A model generated the notes under the pieces. The model searched no databases. It was not told the origin of the DNA and was given only the letters and a program-made list of their open reading frames with translations. Of a stretch of 64,000 nt of DNA, positions 17,104 to 25,907 are shown piece after piece (within the stretch, counting starts at the first letter, position 1; every line of letters starts with the position of its first letter). A program made the translations under genes and the position numbers. This DNA comes from Nonomuraea gerenzanensis (GTDB lineage: Bacteria > Actinomycetota > Actinomycetes > Streptosporangiales > Streptosporangiaceae): the NCBI RefSeq assembly GCF_020215645.1, contig NZ_CP084058.1, positions 2,356,001 through 2,420,000 of the forward strand, written 5' to 3'.

Positions 17104-17404
17104 ATCCGTGCTGGGTGGTCGTCACACGCGGCGCTGGCGGTGGAGTTGGCCGGCGGGCTGGGGCGGGGCTGGAGTGTGAGGGCTTCGGTAGTGCGCGGGT
17201 GGCGGCTTCGTCGGCTTCCTGGCTGCTTCGTGGGCGCGCAGGCTCGCAGGAGGAGCACCTCACCGGCTGGCTGGTGGGCCTGGGATGGGCGTGCAGGTCG
17301 CGCAGAGGGCGATGAGCCGGCGAGGCGGAGGTCTTGCGGCGTGAGGCAGGGGCGCTCGTGGGCTCCTCGTGGTGGTGCTGAAGGTGGTGGTGCTGAAAGG
17401 ACTG
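17104..17404. other. Gene-free interval
   Basis: G-rich spacer on the plus strand between DUF402 and the unknown gene. It contains only short imperfect direct repeats (GGTGGTGCTGAA twice near 17370); no gene or clear terminator. Confidence 0.5.
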
Positions 17405-18772
17405 TCAGGGGTGGAGGCGGAGGGCCTCGGCGAGGGCGGCTAGGCGTTGGGGGGAGGCCAGGCCGGCGTGGTACAGGTGGAACTCCGATGCGCCGGCCTT
17501 GGCGTACGTCCTGAGCTGGTCCGCCAGTGCTTCCGGGTCGGCGGGGCGGGGTGGGAGGGCCAGGACGTAGGCGCCTACTCGCTGGGTCGGTGTGGCCAGG
17601 TCCTTGAGGCGGGCCAGGCGGGTGGCGTCCGTGGCGGGGTCGCCCCAGCAGTTGGCCACCAGGACGTCTGCTGCGGGTTCGCCGGACGGGAGCGGGGCGA
17701 AGGCGCCTGTGGCCCAGGGGTCCGGGTTGGCGTGCAGGGTGATGGGGACGTTGGGGGCGATTGTTCTGGCGACGGCGATCAGGCGCTGGCGGAGGGTGGT
17801 CGTTTGTGCAACGCGGAGGGCGCATACCTCGTCGGCGAAGGGGCCGAGAGCGTCGACGGCTGTGATCGGGGCCTGCGCCTGGGGCGCCTGCGCCTGGGCC
17901 TGCGCCTGCGCCTGGGTAGGGGTGGTGCCCGATTGGGGGGTGCCGGAGGTGGGCGTGCCCGACTGGCTCAGGGTGGGGGTACCCGACTGGGCCGAGGTGA
18001 GGGTGCCCGGCTGGGCCGGGGTGGAGGTGGTGGTGCCCGGCTGGGCGGTGCCGGAGGTGGGGGTGGCTGGTTGGGCGGTGCCGGAGGTGGGGGTGGCTGG
18101 TTGGAAGGTGGTGGGGGAGGGGGTGCTGCGGTCGATGGCGGCGCGGACGGCGGCCCTGGTCGGCTCGGGGTAGTGGGGGGCGCAGTTCGTGCAGAAGCAC
18201 AGGGAGAGGAGATCGATGTCTGCGGGTGTCCAGTCAGCGCCGGACGTCTTTTCGTGGACGGTCTGGTGGCCGAAGCCCATCGGGCCGCAGGCCTCCAGGA
18301 TCAGGCCGTCGGGCTCGCCCACCTCAAGGATCTCCTTGACCAGGCGCTCGCAGTACTCGATGACGTCCTCGTGAGCGGGGCACAGGGCGTACGGGTACGG
18401 GTCGCCGAAGGCGTTGCGTACGACCAGGTCGGGGTTGGCCGAACCCAGGTGCGAGTTGTGCGTCAGGACGGTCCAGGCGTGGACCTGGAGGCCGACGGCC
18501 TTCAGGGCGTCCCTGGCCTGGAGGTAGGCGTCGGCCGGGGTCCACGTCGGGGTCGCGGGGACCAGGCGCGACCAGGACGACGGGCGGATCGGCAGGTAGA
18601 AGGCCGGGTACGGCACGTCGAGTACTCGGTGAGCGGGATGGTACGGCGTGGCTGCCCGCGTTGAGTGATACATGGCTGCCAGGGCGACCGCCTGGACGCC
18701 GAGGTCGGCCAGGCGGCCAGGGGCTGATGGGTCTCCGACCACGTCCCAGGGGTAGAGGTAGGCGACGTTCAT
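17405..18772 (-). CDS. Unknown protein of the uronate island, with internal repeat expansion
   Basis: A 455-residue protein I cannot place in a named family. The N-terminal half looks like a TIM-barrel hydrolase or lyase: MNVAYLYPWDVVGDP, AWTVLTHNSHLG, VRNAFGDPYPYALCP, LEACGPMGFGH, and a CxxC in CFCTNC. The C-terminal half continues the barrel (ITLHANPDPW, LVANCWGDPATD, FHLYHAGL). In between, about residues 225-305 are a low-complexity Thr/Pro/Ser/Gly/Gln stretch built from repeats of the PATPTSGTAQ type and an AQ run. ATG 18772 has AAGGAGA upstream. It lies 74 bp downstream of glucarate dehydratase on the same strand, so a role in uronate or aldarate use is inferred. Confidence 0.7.
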   Translation of the reverse strand: MNVAYLYPWDVVGDPSAPGRLADLGVQAVALAAMYHSTRAATPYHPAHRVLDVPYPAFYLPIRPSSWSRLVPATPTWTPADAYLQARDALKAVGLQVHAWTVLTHNSHLGSANPDLVVRNAFGDPYPYALCPAHEDVIEYCERLVKEILEVGEPDGLILEACGPMGFGHQTVHEKTSGADWTPADIDLLSLCFCTNCAPHYPEPTRAAVRAAIDRSTPSPTTFQPATPTSGTAQPATPTSGTAQPGTTTSTPAQPGTLTSAQSGTPTLSQSGTPTSGTPQSGTTPTQAQAQAQAQAPQAQAPITAVDALGPFADEVCALRVAQTTTLRQRLIAVARTIAPNVPITLHANPDPWATGAFAPLPSGEPAADVLVANCWGDPATDATRLARLKDLATPTQRVGAYVLALPPRPADPEALADQLRTYAKAGASEFHLYHAGLASPQRLAALAEALRLHP

Positions 18773-18846
18773 CAACGGGGTCTCCTTGCCGATGGTCATG
18801 AGGAAGTCAGGTCGCGTGCGGTCTTGGTGGGTTCAGGTGGCGACGG

Positions 18847-20103
18847 TCACCAGCGGGGCTTTTTCGGAGAGAAGGAGGGATCGAAGCGTTGGATGTACGT
18901 CGTGTCGTCGCGGGAACGGATGCCGCACTTCTCGTACTGCTCGTGCATCACCGCGAGTGCGTCCCTGTCCAGCTCGACGCCCAGGCCCGGGGTGGTGGGG
19001 ACCGGGACGGCGCCGTTGACGAAGCGGAGGGGGCCGGGCTGCACCACGTCCTGGCCGTCCTGCCAGGGGGTGTGGGTGTCGCAGGCGAACGTGAGGTTCG
19101 GGGTGGCGGCGGCGAGGTGCGTCATGGCGGCCAGGCTGATGCCGAGGTGGGAGTTGGAGTGCATGGACATGCCCAGGCCGAACGTGTCGCACATCGCGGC
19201 GATGTGCGAAGAACGTACGAGACCGCCCCAGTAGTGGTGGTCCAGGAGGAGCACGCCGATGGCGCGGGAAGCCATCGCGGGCGGGAAGTGTTCCGGGGTG
19301 ACGACGCACATGTTCGTGGCGAGGGGCATGGGGACGGAGGCCGCGACCTCGGCCATGCCGTCGATGCCGGACGTCGGGTCCTCGAGGTACTGGAGGACGC
19401 CGTCGAGCTCCCTGCCCACGCGGATCGAGGTGGCCACCGACCAGGCGGCGTTCGGGTCGAGGCGGAGCGGGGTGTCCGGGAACGCCTCGTGCAGCGCCTG
19501 GATCGCCGCGATCTCCTGGTCCGGTGGGTACACGCCGCCCTTGAGCTTGATCGAGCGGAAGCCGTACTCGTCGATCAGGAGCCTGGCCTGCTCGACGATG
19601 CCGGCCTCGTCGAGTGCGGCGCCGAAGCGGTCGGGGTCGTCGCCGGGGTGGCCCGCCCACTTGTAGAAGAGGTACGCGCTGTACGGGATCGCGTCCCTGA
19701 CCTTGCCGCCCAGGAGGTCGGACACCGGGACGCCGGCCGCCTTGCCTCTGATGTCCAGGCAAGCCACCTCGAAGGGGGAGAAGAGGCGGTCGATGCTCTT
19801 CTCGGTGCTGCCGGCGCCGGTGAGGCCGTGCAGGTCGGGCACCGTTCCGCCGACAAGGGCGGCGATCCGGGCGTACATCGCGTTGAGGGCGTGGACGTCG
19901 AGGCCGATCAGGGCTTCGGCGCATTCGCGGGTCTTGGCGAGGTGTTCGAGATCGCCGTACGTCTCACCCAGCCCGGTCAGACCTTCGTCGGTGACGACCT
20001 CGACAATGGTACGGAGAGCCCAGGGCTCGTGAACTCCTGCGGCGTTCAGGAGAGGCGGATCCCGGAAGGCGACGGGGGTGACGTGGATCTGCCTGATGAT
20101 CAT
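18847..20103 (-). CDS. gudD: Glucarate dehydratase (enolase superfamily)
   Basis: Dehydrates D-glucarate to 5-keto-4-deoxyglucarate. The protein has 418 residues from ATG 20103 (MIIRQIHVTPVAF). Enolase-superfamily features are present: the KxK base motif in SIKLKGGVYPP (about residue 185), metal ligands in RLDPNAAW and YLEDPTSG, and the glucarate-subgroup histidine motif MHSNSHLGISLAAMTHL (about 314) with the ending PGLGVELDRDAL. The start is immediately preceded by the palindromic operator at 20111-20127, which also lies between this gene and the divergent aldehyde dehydrogenase gene. Some relatives also accept idarate. Confidence 0.88.
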   Translation of the reverse strand: MIIRQIHVTPVAFRDPPLLNAAGVHEPWALRTIVEVVTDEGLTGLGETYGDLEHLAKTRECAEALIGLDVHALNAMYARIAALVGGTVPDLHGLTGAGSTEKSIDRLFSPFEVACLDIRGKAAGVPVSDLLGGKVRDAIPYSAYLFYKWAGHPGDDPDRFGAALDEAGIVEQARLLIDEYGFRSIKLKGGVYPPDQEIAAIQALHEAFPDTPLRLDPNAAWSVATSIRVGRELDGVLQYLEDPTSGIDGMAEVAASVPMPLATNMCVVTPEHFPPAMASRAIGVLLLDHHYWGGLVRSSHIAAMCDTFGLGMSMHSNSHLGISLAAMTHLAAATPNLTFACDTHTPWQDGQDVVQPGPLRFVNGAVPVPTTPGLGVELDRDALAVMHEQYEKCGIRSRDDTTYIQRFDPSFSPKKPRW

Positions 20104-20110
20104 CGCATTC

Positions 20111-20127
20111 CGTCCATATATGTGAAC
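20111..20127. promoter_or_regulatory. Candidate IclR operator, gudD / aldehyde dehydrogenase intergenic region
   Basis: CGTCCATATATGTGAAC. Its reverse complement differs by one base from the site at 27228-27244, and it shares the TGGACG half with the palindrome at 24102-24119. It lies eight bases upstream of the gudD start codon and could control both divergent genes. Confidence 0.65.
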
Positions 20128-20206
20128 GATAGCCAGATTTGTGGACAAGTAGCCGCAACTGTAAGAATCAGATTGAAGAAGTGTCAAGACTCCGAAGGGC
20201 CATTCG

Positions 20207-21676
20207 ATGATCTACGGACACGACCCCAGGACCGGCGAAACCGTGGGCGCCGCCCTGCCCGAGACCGACACCGCCGGGGTCGACATGATCGTTTCTGCTG
20301 CGGCCGCCGCCGGCGCGGCCTGGCGGGCGACCCCGGCCGCCGAGCGTGCCGTCGCGCTGGAGGCCGTTGCCGACGCGCTGAGCGCGCACGTGGACGAGCT
20401 GTGGCAGCTCGCCGACCAGGAGACCGCGCTCGGCGAGGTGCGGCTGCGCGGCGAGGTGGCGCGTACGGCGGGGCAGTTCAGGCTCTTCGCCGAGGTGATC
20501 AGGGACGGCGGTTACCTGGAAGCCATCATCGATCACGCTGACCCTTCGCTCACGCCGCCCAGGCCGGACGTGCGCCGCATGAAGCACGCGCTGCAGGGCG
20601 TCGTGGCCGTGTTCGCGGCCAGCAACTTCCCGTTCGCGTTCTCCGTGGCCGGCGGTGACACCGCCTCCGCGCTCGCCGCCGGCTGCCCCGTGGTCGTGAA
20701 GGCGCACCCCGGGCACCCGAACACGTCCGAGCGGGTGGCGAAGATCGTGCGCGAGGCGCTGCCGTACCCGGACCTGCTCGGTCTGGTCCAGGGCATGCAG
20801 GCCGGCGCGGACCTCGTGCAGCACCCGAGCGTGGTCGCCGCCGGGTTCACCGGGTCCGTGGCCGGTGGCAAGGCGATCCAGAAGCTGATCGACGAGCGGG
20901 AGGTGCCGATCCCGTTCTACGGCGAGCTCGGCAGCGTGAACCCCGTGGTCGTGCTGCCGTCCGCGCCCGTGCAGGAGGTGGCGGCCGGGTTCGCCGGATC
21001 GCTGACGCTCGGGGTGGGGCAGTTCTGCACGAACCCCGGGCTCATGTTCGTGCCCGAGGGTGACGAGCTGCGCAAGGCGATCGTCGAGGCCGTCGAGGGC
21101 ACCAGCGGCGGGCCGATGCTCGCCGAGCGGATCAGGGACGGGTACCTCGGCGGCGTCGAGCGGCTCGGGCAGCTGCAACTGCTGGCCGAGGGCAAGCCGG
21201 GGGAGGGAAGCCTGGCGGTCACGCCCAAGGTGTTCACCGCTGATCTGGAGACGTTCGCGTCGAAGCTGCCGGGGATCGGTGAGGAGTGCTTCGGGCCGGC
21301 GTCGATCGTGGTCACCTACCGGGACGTCGCCGACCTGCGGCCGGTGCTGGAGCGGCTCGAAGGGTCGTTGACGGCGACCATCCACAGCACCCAGCCGGAG
21401 GAGGCCGGGGAGGTCGCCGAGGTGCTGGGCAGGCGGGCCGGGCGGCTCATCTGGAACGGGTGGCCGACCGGGGTGGCCGTTTGCTGGGCCATGCATCACG
21501 GTGGGCCGTGGCCTGCTGCCACGACCAGCTACACGTCTGTGGGGGCGACGGCGATCGGGCGGTGGCTGGCGCCTACCGCCTATCAGGACTGGCCGGAGGG
21601 GTTGCTGCCGGACGAGCTCAAGGACGGGAACCCGCTGTCGATTCCGCGGAGGGTGGATGGTCGGCTTCAGGTCTGA
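20207..21676 (+). CDS. Aldehyde dehydrogenase, likely alpha-ketoglutarate semialdehyde dehydrogenase
   Basis: An NAD(P)-dependent aldehyde dehydrogenase of 489 residues. The catalytic Cys is in GQFCTNPG (about 273), the general-base Glu in YGELGSVNP (about 239), and the cofactor region contains FAASNFPFAFSVAGGD and VVKAHPGHPNTS. These variants are typical of the subgroup that oxidises alpha-ketoglutarate semialdehyde, the last step of the glucarate pathway before the TCA cycle. ATG 20207 has GAAGGG upstream. It is divergent from gudD, with the shared operator between them. Fatty-aldehyde or other semialdehyde substrates cannot be excluded from sequence alone. Confidence 0.85.
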   Translation: MIYGHDPRTGETVGAALPETDTAGVDMIVSAAAAAGAAWRATPAAERAVALEAVADALSAHVDELWQLADQETALGEVRLRGEVARTAGQFRLFAEVIRDGGYLEAIIDHADPSLTPPRPDVRRMKHALQGVVAVFAASNFPFAFSVAGGDTASALAAGCPVVVKAHPGHPNTSERVAKIVREALPYPDLLGLVQGMQAGADLVQHPSVVAAGFTGSVAGGKAIQKLIDEREVPIPFYGELGSVNPVVVLPSAPVQEVAAGFAGSLTLGVGQFCTNPGLMFVPEGDELRKAIVEAVEGTSGGPMLAERIRDGYLGGVERLGQLQLLAEGKPGEGSLAVTPKVFTADLETFASKLPGIGEECFGPASIVVTYRDVADLRPVLERLEGSLTATIHSTQPEEAGEVAEVLGRRAGRLIWNGWPTGVAVCWAMHHGGPWPAATTSYTSVGATAIGRWLAPTAYQDWPEGLLPDELKDGNPLSIPRRVDGRLQV

Positions 21677-21943
21677 CCGGTTCTTTGGTTGGTTCTGAAG
21701 GCTCTGGCCGGTCTTGGTGATTCGTCGGCCTGGTGGTGTGGTGGGGTGGGGTGGTGTGACTGCCCGCCACACGACTCGGGTCGGCGATTTCGCCATGCTC
21801 GGTGAGCGGATGTGTGGTGCGCGCTGGAGTTGGTTGAGCGGACGTGCGGACTGGGAGCGGACTTGCAGGGTGTGTGCGGGGTCGGTGGGTGAGCGGACCG
21901 CGGGGTGTGCGGTGGGGTCGGGTGAAGGGCGCGCCTGGTCGGT
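21677..21943. other. Gene-free interval
   Basis: G-rich plus strand with short degenerate repeats; no gene. The long proline/histidine-rich frames on the minus strand are compositional. Confidence 0.5.
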
Positions 21944-22234
21944 GGTGAGCGGGCGGGGTGCGATGGCGCGGGTGAGTGGATGTGCGGGGTGGGTGAGCGG
22001 GCGGGGGTGCGATGGCGCGGGTGAGTGGATGTGCGGGTGGGGTGAGCGGGCGGGGGTGCGATGGCGCGGGTGAGTGGATGTGCGGGTGGGGTGAGCGGGC
22101 GGGGTGCGATGGCGCGGGTGAGTGGATGTGCGGGGTGGGTGAGCGGGCGGGGGTGCGATGGCGCGGGTGAGTGGGCGTGCGGGGTGGGTGAGCAGCGCGG
22201 GGTGCAGTGGCTTGGGTGAGTGGACGTGCACGGT
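21944..22234. repeat. Tandem array of about 49 bp, six copies
   Basis: Units beginning GGTGAGCGGGCGGGGGTGCG and continuing ATGGCGCGGGTGAGTGGATG recur at a 48-49 bp spacing between 21944 and about 22234. The last copy is diverged. The length variation comes from G-run changes. It occupies the convergent gap between the aldehyde dehydrogenase and kdgD. Confidence 0.9.
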
Positions 22235-22369
22235 GTGACGCGGAGTACGTCTCCGGGGGACAGAACCGCGGACGACCGCCGATGGGAATCGCTGCTGGAA
22301 GTACGCGAGCCAGAACGCCCCCCATCGCTCCCCACAAAAGCAACCGACGACCGCACCAAAAAGCCGGCG

Positions 22370-23275
22370 TCAGCCGTTGGCGATCTCCAGCCCGACCCCG
22401 ATAAGCCGCTCCAACACCCGCACATGCTCCTCCCCCGGATCACAAAGCGGCGCCCGCACCCCACCCACCTCCAACCCCCGCACCCGCACCCCCGCCTTGA
22501 CCAGCGAAACCGCATACCCCGGCACAAGATCCCGCAACTCCACCAACGGCAGATAAAACCCGGTGAGCAACCGCTGCACCATCACCTCATCCCCCGCCGT
22601 CACCGCCTTGTGGAAGGCGAGCGCGATCTCGGGCGCGAAGGCGAAGACCGCGCTGGAGTACAGCAGAACCCCCACCCCCCGGTAAGCAGGAACGGTCAGC
22701 TCAGCAGTGGGCAGCCCGTTGAAGAAGGTGAACTCGGGATTGGTCCGGCGGACGGTCAGGATGATGCGTTGCAGGAGGTCGAAGTCGCCCAGGCCGTCCT
22801 TGAAGCCCACGACGTTCGGCACGTCGGCGGCCAGCTCGGCCACCGCGGCGGGGGTGAAGCGGGCCGTGCCGCGCTGGTAGATGATGACGGGCAGGTCGCC
22901 GGCCGCCGCGACCTCGCGGACGTAGCGGACGAGGCCGGAGGCGGGGCCGGTGACCAGGTAGGGAGGCATCACCAGCAGGCCGTCGGCGCCCTCAGAGGCG
23001 GCGGCGCGGGCCAGGGCGCGGGCGGTCGGCAGGGGGCCGCCGGCGCCGGCGAGGACGGGGACGCGGCCGGCGGTGGCGTCGACCGCGGTCGACACCACCC
23101 GGGTGTACTCCTCGAGGTCGAGGGCGTTGAACTCGCCCGTGCCGCACGCGGCGAACACTCCTCCCGCCCCCGCCGCGACTCCCTGGGCGACGTGGCAGGC
23201 GAGGATGGGCTCGGCGAGGGCGCCGTCGGGGCAGAAGGGGGTGACAGGGAAGAAGAGAACGCCGTCTAGCCGCAT
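22370..23275 (-). CDS. kdgD: 5-dehydro-4-deoxyglucarate dehydratase
   Basis: A class I Schiff-base enzyme of the DapA superfamily that dehydrates and decarboxylates 5-keto-4-deoxyglucarate to alpha-ketoglutarate semialdehyde. It has 301 residues from ATG 23275 (AAGGA seven bases upstream). Catalytic Lys is K159 in VVGFKDGLGD, the Tyr is Y133 in VIIYQRG, and CGTGEF (44-49) replaces the GTTGE loop of DapA, as is usual in this subgroup. It follows the IclR gene by 13 bp, so the two are one transcript. It links gudD and the aldehyde dehydrogenase biochemically. Confidence 0.87.
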   Translation of the reverse strand: MRLDGVLFFPVTPFCPDGALAEPILACHVAQGVAAGAGGVFAACGTGEFNALDLEEYTRVVSTAVDATAGRVPVLAGAGGPLPTARALARAAASEGADGLLVMPPYLVTGPASGLVRYVREVAAAGDLPVIIYQRGTARFTPAAVAELAADVPNVVGFKDGLGDFDLLQRIILTVRRTNPEFTFFNGLPTAELTVPAYRGVGVLLYSSAVFAFAPEIALAFHKAVTAGDEVMVQRLLTGFYLPLVELRDLVPGYAVSLVKAGVRVRGLEVGGVRAPLCDPGEEHVRVLERLIGVGLEIANG

Positions 23276-23288
23276 CAACGAGTCCTTA

Positions 23289-24059
23289 CTAGCGGATGCC
23301 CTCCCTGCGCAGGGTGGCAGCCAGCTTCCGGGTGTGTTTGATGATCGCTTCGGTGATCGGCTCGACGTCGGCGGGCGCGAGCGCGGCCGGCATCGAGCAG
23401 CTGATCGCGTCGGTGGCCGGGATGCGGTAGTCGACCGCCACGGCCACACAGGCCACGCCCGGCGTGCCCTGCTCCCGCTCGTACGACCAGCCCCTGGTGC
23501 GCACCTGGTCGAGCTCGCCGGTGAGCTTGTCGAGGTCGGTGATGGTGTGCTCGGTGAGGGCCGTGAGCGGTTCGGGCAGCAGCGCCACCACTTCGTCATC
23601 GGTGAGCTGGGCGAGCAGGACCTGGCCGAGCGCGGTCACGTGGGCGGGCAGGCGCCGGCCCACGCGGGGGATGATGTGGTCGGCCTCGCGTGACTCCCTG
23701 GTGGCCAGGTAGAGGACGTGCGCGCCGTCGCGCCGGGCGAAGTGCACGGTCTGCCCGATCTCGTCGCGCAGGTCCTCCAGGCAGTCCTGGGCGAAGGGGA
23801 GCGCCGGGTCCTTGTCGAGGTAGGCCGTGCCGGTCAGCAGCGCGTGCGGCCCGATGCCGAAGGCCGACCTGGCCGAGTCGGTCTCCACCCAGTTGAGCTC
23901 GACCAGCGTGCGCATCAGGGCGTGCAGGCTGCTGCGGGGGAAGCCCGTCCGCTGCTGGAGCTCCGACAGGGTCAGGTGGTCGTGCGACTCGGCGAGCGTC
24001 TCCAGGATGCGTACGGTCCGCTCCGCGGACTTGACCAGCGGGGGCTGCTCCATGCTCAT
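23289..24059 (-). CDS. IclR-family regulator of the uronate island
   Basis: A 256-residue IclR protein. The winged helix at about 8-70 reads SAERTVRILETLAE, LTLSELQQRTGFPRSSLHALMRTL; the effector domain at about 85-250 contains IGQTVHFARRDGAHVLYL, RVGRRLPAHVTALGQVLLAQL and GTPGVACVAVAV. ATG 24059 begins MSMEQPPLVKS. The palindrome at 24102-24119 lies in its own leader and similar sites precede the importer and gudD, so it is the likely regulator of all three, presumably responding to a pathway intermediate. That assignment is an inference. Confidence 0.9.
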   Translation of the reverse strand: MSMEQPPLVKSAERTVRILETLAESHDHLTLSELQQRTGFPRSSLHALMRTLVELNWVETDSARSAFGIGPHALLTGTAYLDKDPALPFAQDCLEDLRDEIGQTVHFARRDGAHVLYLATRESREADHIIPRVGRRLPAHVTALGQVLLAQLTDDEVVALLPEPLTALTEHTITDLDKLTGELDQVRTRGWSYEREQGTPGVACVAVAVDYRIPATDAISCSMPAALAPADVEPITEAIIKHTRKLAATLRREGIR

Positions 24060-24101
24060 CCCATCTCGTGTCCTTCGGGAAAGATCCAGGATATGGGATA
24101 C

Positions 24102-24119
24102 CGTCCAGATACATGGACG
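24102..24119. promoter_or_regulatory. Candidate IclR operator upstream of the IclR gene
   Basis: CGTCCAGATACATGGACG, a perfect 6-6-6 palindrome (CGTCCA / TGGACG) between the end of the permease gene (24121) and the start of the IclR gene (24059). This position suggests autoregulation and control of the downstream kdgD. Confidence 0.68.
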
Positions 24120-24120
24120 C

Positions 24121-24981
24121 CTAACCCTTGACCGCGCCGCTCGTCAGCCCCCGCATGAACTGCCGCTGGAACGCCAGGAAGGCGATGATCGAGGGCAGCA
24201 GCGCCAGCAGCGAGGCGGCCAGCAGCACCCCGATGCCGACCTCCTCGTCCGACCGGAGCGAGCGTAGCGCGATGGGCAGCGTCCACATGTCCGACTCGGG
24301 GGCGACGATCAGCGGGAGCAGGTACTGGTCCCAGATCATGGTGAAGCCGAAGACCCCGATCACGCCGAGGGCCGGCCGGCACAGCGGCACGATGATCGTG
24401 GCGAAGATGCGCAGCTCGCCGGCGCCGTCGATGCGGGCCGCCTCCTCCAGCTCGACCGGCACCTCCTTCATGAACTCCGTCATGACGAGGATCGAGAAGC
24501 CCCAGGCGCCGACCGGCAGGATCATGCCGGCGTAGGTGCCGATGAGGTTGAGGTGCAGCACCGGCAGGTCGGCCAGGACGAGGGAGAGGGGGATCGCGAT
24601 GATCTCCTCGGGCAGCATCATCGTGGTGAGCATGAGCAGCATCACGATCGTCATGCCGCGGAACTTCTTGCGGGCCAGCGAGTAGGCCGCGAAGACGCTC
24701 ACCAGCATCTGCAGGAGCAGGCCGAAGCCGACGACGATGAAAGAGTTGAGCAGGTACAGGTAGACGTTCTTGTCCTTGGCCTGGACGAAGTTCTCCAGCG
24801 TGAACTCGTCCGGCCAGAGGGAGAAGGAGGTGGGGTCGAGGGTCTTGTTGAAGGCACTGATCAGCAGACCGACCAGCGGCCCGGTGAAGACGACCACCAT
24901 TGCGCTATAAATGATGACTTTTCCGGCGGTCGCCAGCGGACCGCGCCGGGCCTCCAGCCCGAGGGCGGTGTCGAACCTCAT
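24121..24981 (-). CDS. Carbohydrate ABC transporter permease (MalG type)
   Basis: An inner permease subunit of a CUT1 sugar importer, 286 residues with six membrane helices. The EAA loop that contacts the ATPase reads EVPVELEEAARIDGAGELRIF, and the C-terminus RGLTSGAVKG is typical. ATG 24981 overlaps the preceding permease gene by four bases. Like most actinomycete CUT1 operons, no ATPase gene is present; a shared MsiK-type ATPase elsewhere in the genome probably serves it. Its substrate is inferred to be a uronate, aldarate or uronate-containing oligosaccharide from the surrounding enzymes. Confidence 0.9.
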   Translation of the reverse strand: MRFDTALGLEARRGPLATAGKVIIYSAMVVVFTGPLVGLLISAFNKTLDPTSFSLWPDEFTLENFVQAKDKNVYLYLLNSFIVVGFGLLLQMLVSVFAAYSLARKKFRGMTIVMLLMLTTMMLPEEIIAIPLSLVLADLPVLHLNLIGTYAGMILPVGAWGFSILVMTEFMKEVPVELEEAARIDGAGELRIFATIIVPLCRPALGVIGVFGFTMIWDQYLLPLIVAPESDMWTLPIALRSLRSDEEVGIGVLLAASLLALLPSIIAFLAFQRQFMRGLTSGAVKG

Positions 24982-25907
24982 GTCGCCTGCCTCTTCCGCA
25001 ACACCTGCACGATCACCGTCAGCACCAGCGTGGCCAGGAACAGCACGATGCCGCCCGCCGAGGCGACACCCAGCTCGTTCTTCTGGAACCCGAGCTTGTA
25101 GATCAGGGTCATCAGCACCTCGGACGACCCGTTCGGCCCGCCGTTGGTGAGCACGTACACCTCGACGAAGACCCGCAGCCCGCGGATGGCGGCCAGCGTG
25201 AACAGGATCCAGAACACCGGCCGCAGCGCCGGCAGCGTGATGTGCCGCAGCCGGCGCCACGTCGAGGCGCCGTCCACGGCGGCGGCCTCGTACAGGGTGC
25301 GGTCCACGCCGACCAGCCCGGCAAGGAAGATCATCATGTCGTACGGGGTCCCGCGCCAGATGCTCATCAGCATGATCGACCACAACGAGGTGTCCTCGCT
25401 GGCCAGCCACGGCTGCGGGTCCACCCCCACCCAGCCGATGACGATGTTGAGCAGGCCGTTGTCGGCGGGGTGGAACATGATCCGCCACACCTCGGCCACG
25501 GCCGCCATCGTGGTCACGACGGGCAGGAAGGCCGCGGTCCTGACGAACCACAGGTAGCGGGCGGGCCCCTCGATGAGCAGGGCCAGCACGAGGCCGAGCA
25601 CGATGGAGCCGATCGTGGTGCCCAGGGCCAGCACGACGCTGTGCCAGATGGCGGCGCCGAACTCCGAGTCGGTGATGATCGTCTCGTAGTTCTGGAAGCC
25701 GACCCATTCGTCACCGAGGAACGTCTGGACCTTGAACAGGCTCTTCCACAACCCCACGAACATCGGGATGAACTTGAAGTACAGGAAGAGCAGCAGCGCG
25801 GGCGCCAGGAACAGCCAGGCGATCAGCGGCCCCCGCCACCGCACCGACTTCGGCGCGTGGCCGGGGGACCGCGTCCGGCGGGGCGCCGGGGCCAGGGTGG
25901 AGGTCAT
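24978..25907 (-). CDS. Carbohydrate ABC transporter permease (MalF type)
   Basis: The partner permease, 309 residues, six membrane helices (LIAWLFLAPALLLFLYFKFI first). The EAA motif is YEAAAVDGASTWRRLRHITLP. It overlaps both the binding-protein gene upstream and the MalG-type gene downstream by four bases, so the three are translated together. An N-terminal Arg/Pro-rich tail precedes the first helix. Confidence 0.9.
   Translation of the reverse strand: MTSTLAPAPRRTRSPGHAPKSVRWRGPLIAWLFLAPALLLFLYFKFIPMFVGLWKSLFKVQTFLGDEWVGFQNYETIITDSEFGAAIWHSVVLALGTTIGSIVLGLVLALLIEGPARYLWFVRTAAFLPVVTTMAAVAEVWRIMFHPADNGLLNIVIGWVGVDPQPWLASEDTSLWSIMLMSIWRGTPYDMMIFLAGLVGVDRTLYEAAAVDGASTWRRLRHITLPALRPVFWILFTLAAIRGLRVFVEVYVLTNGGPNGSSEVLMTLIYKLGFQKNELGVASAGGIVLFLATLVLTVIVQVLRKRQAT

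Noticed and set aside
20168..22343. Long His/Pro/Thr repeat proteins on the minus strand (687, 286 and 241 codons)
   Set aside because: They are translations of the 49-bp array and of the antisense of the aldehyde dehydrogenase gene; no starts with ribosome binding sites.
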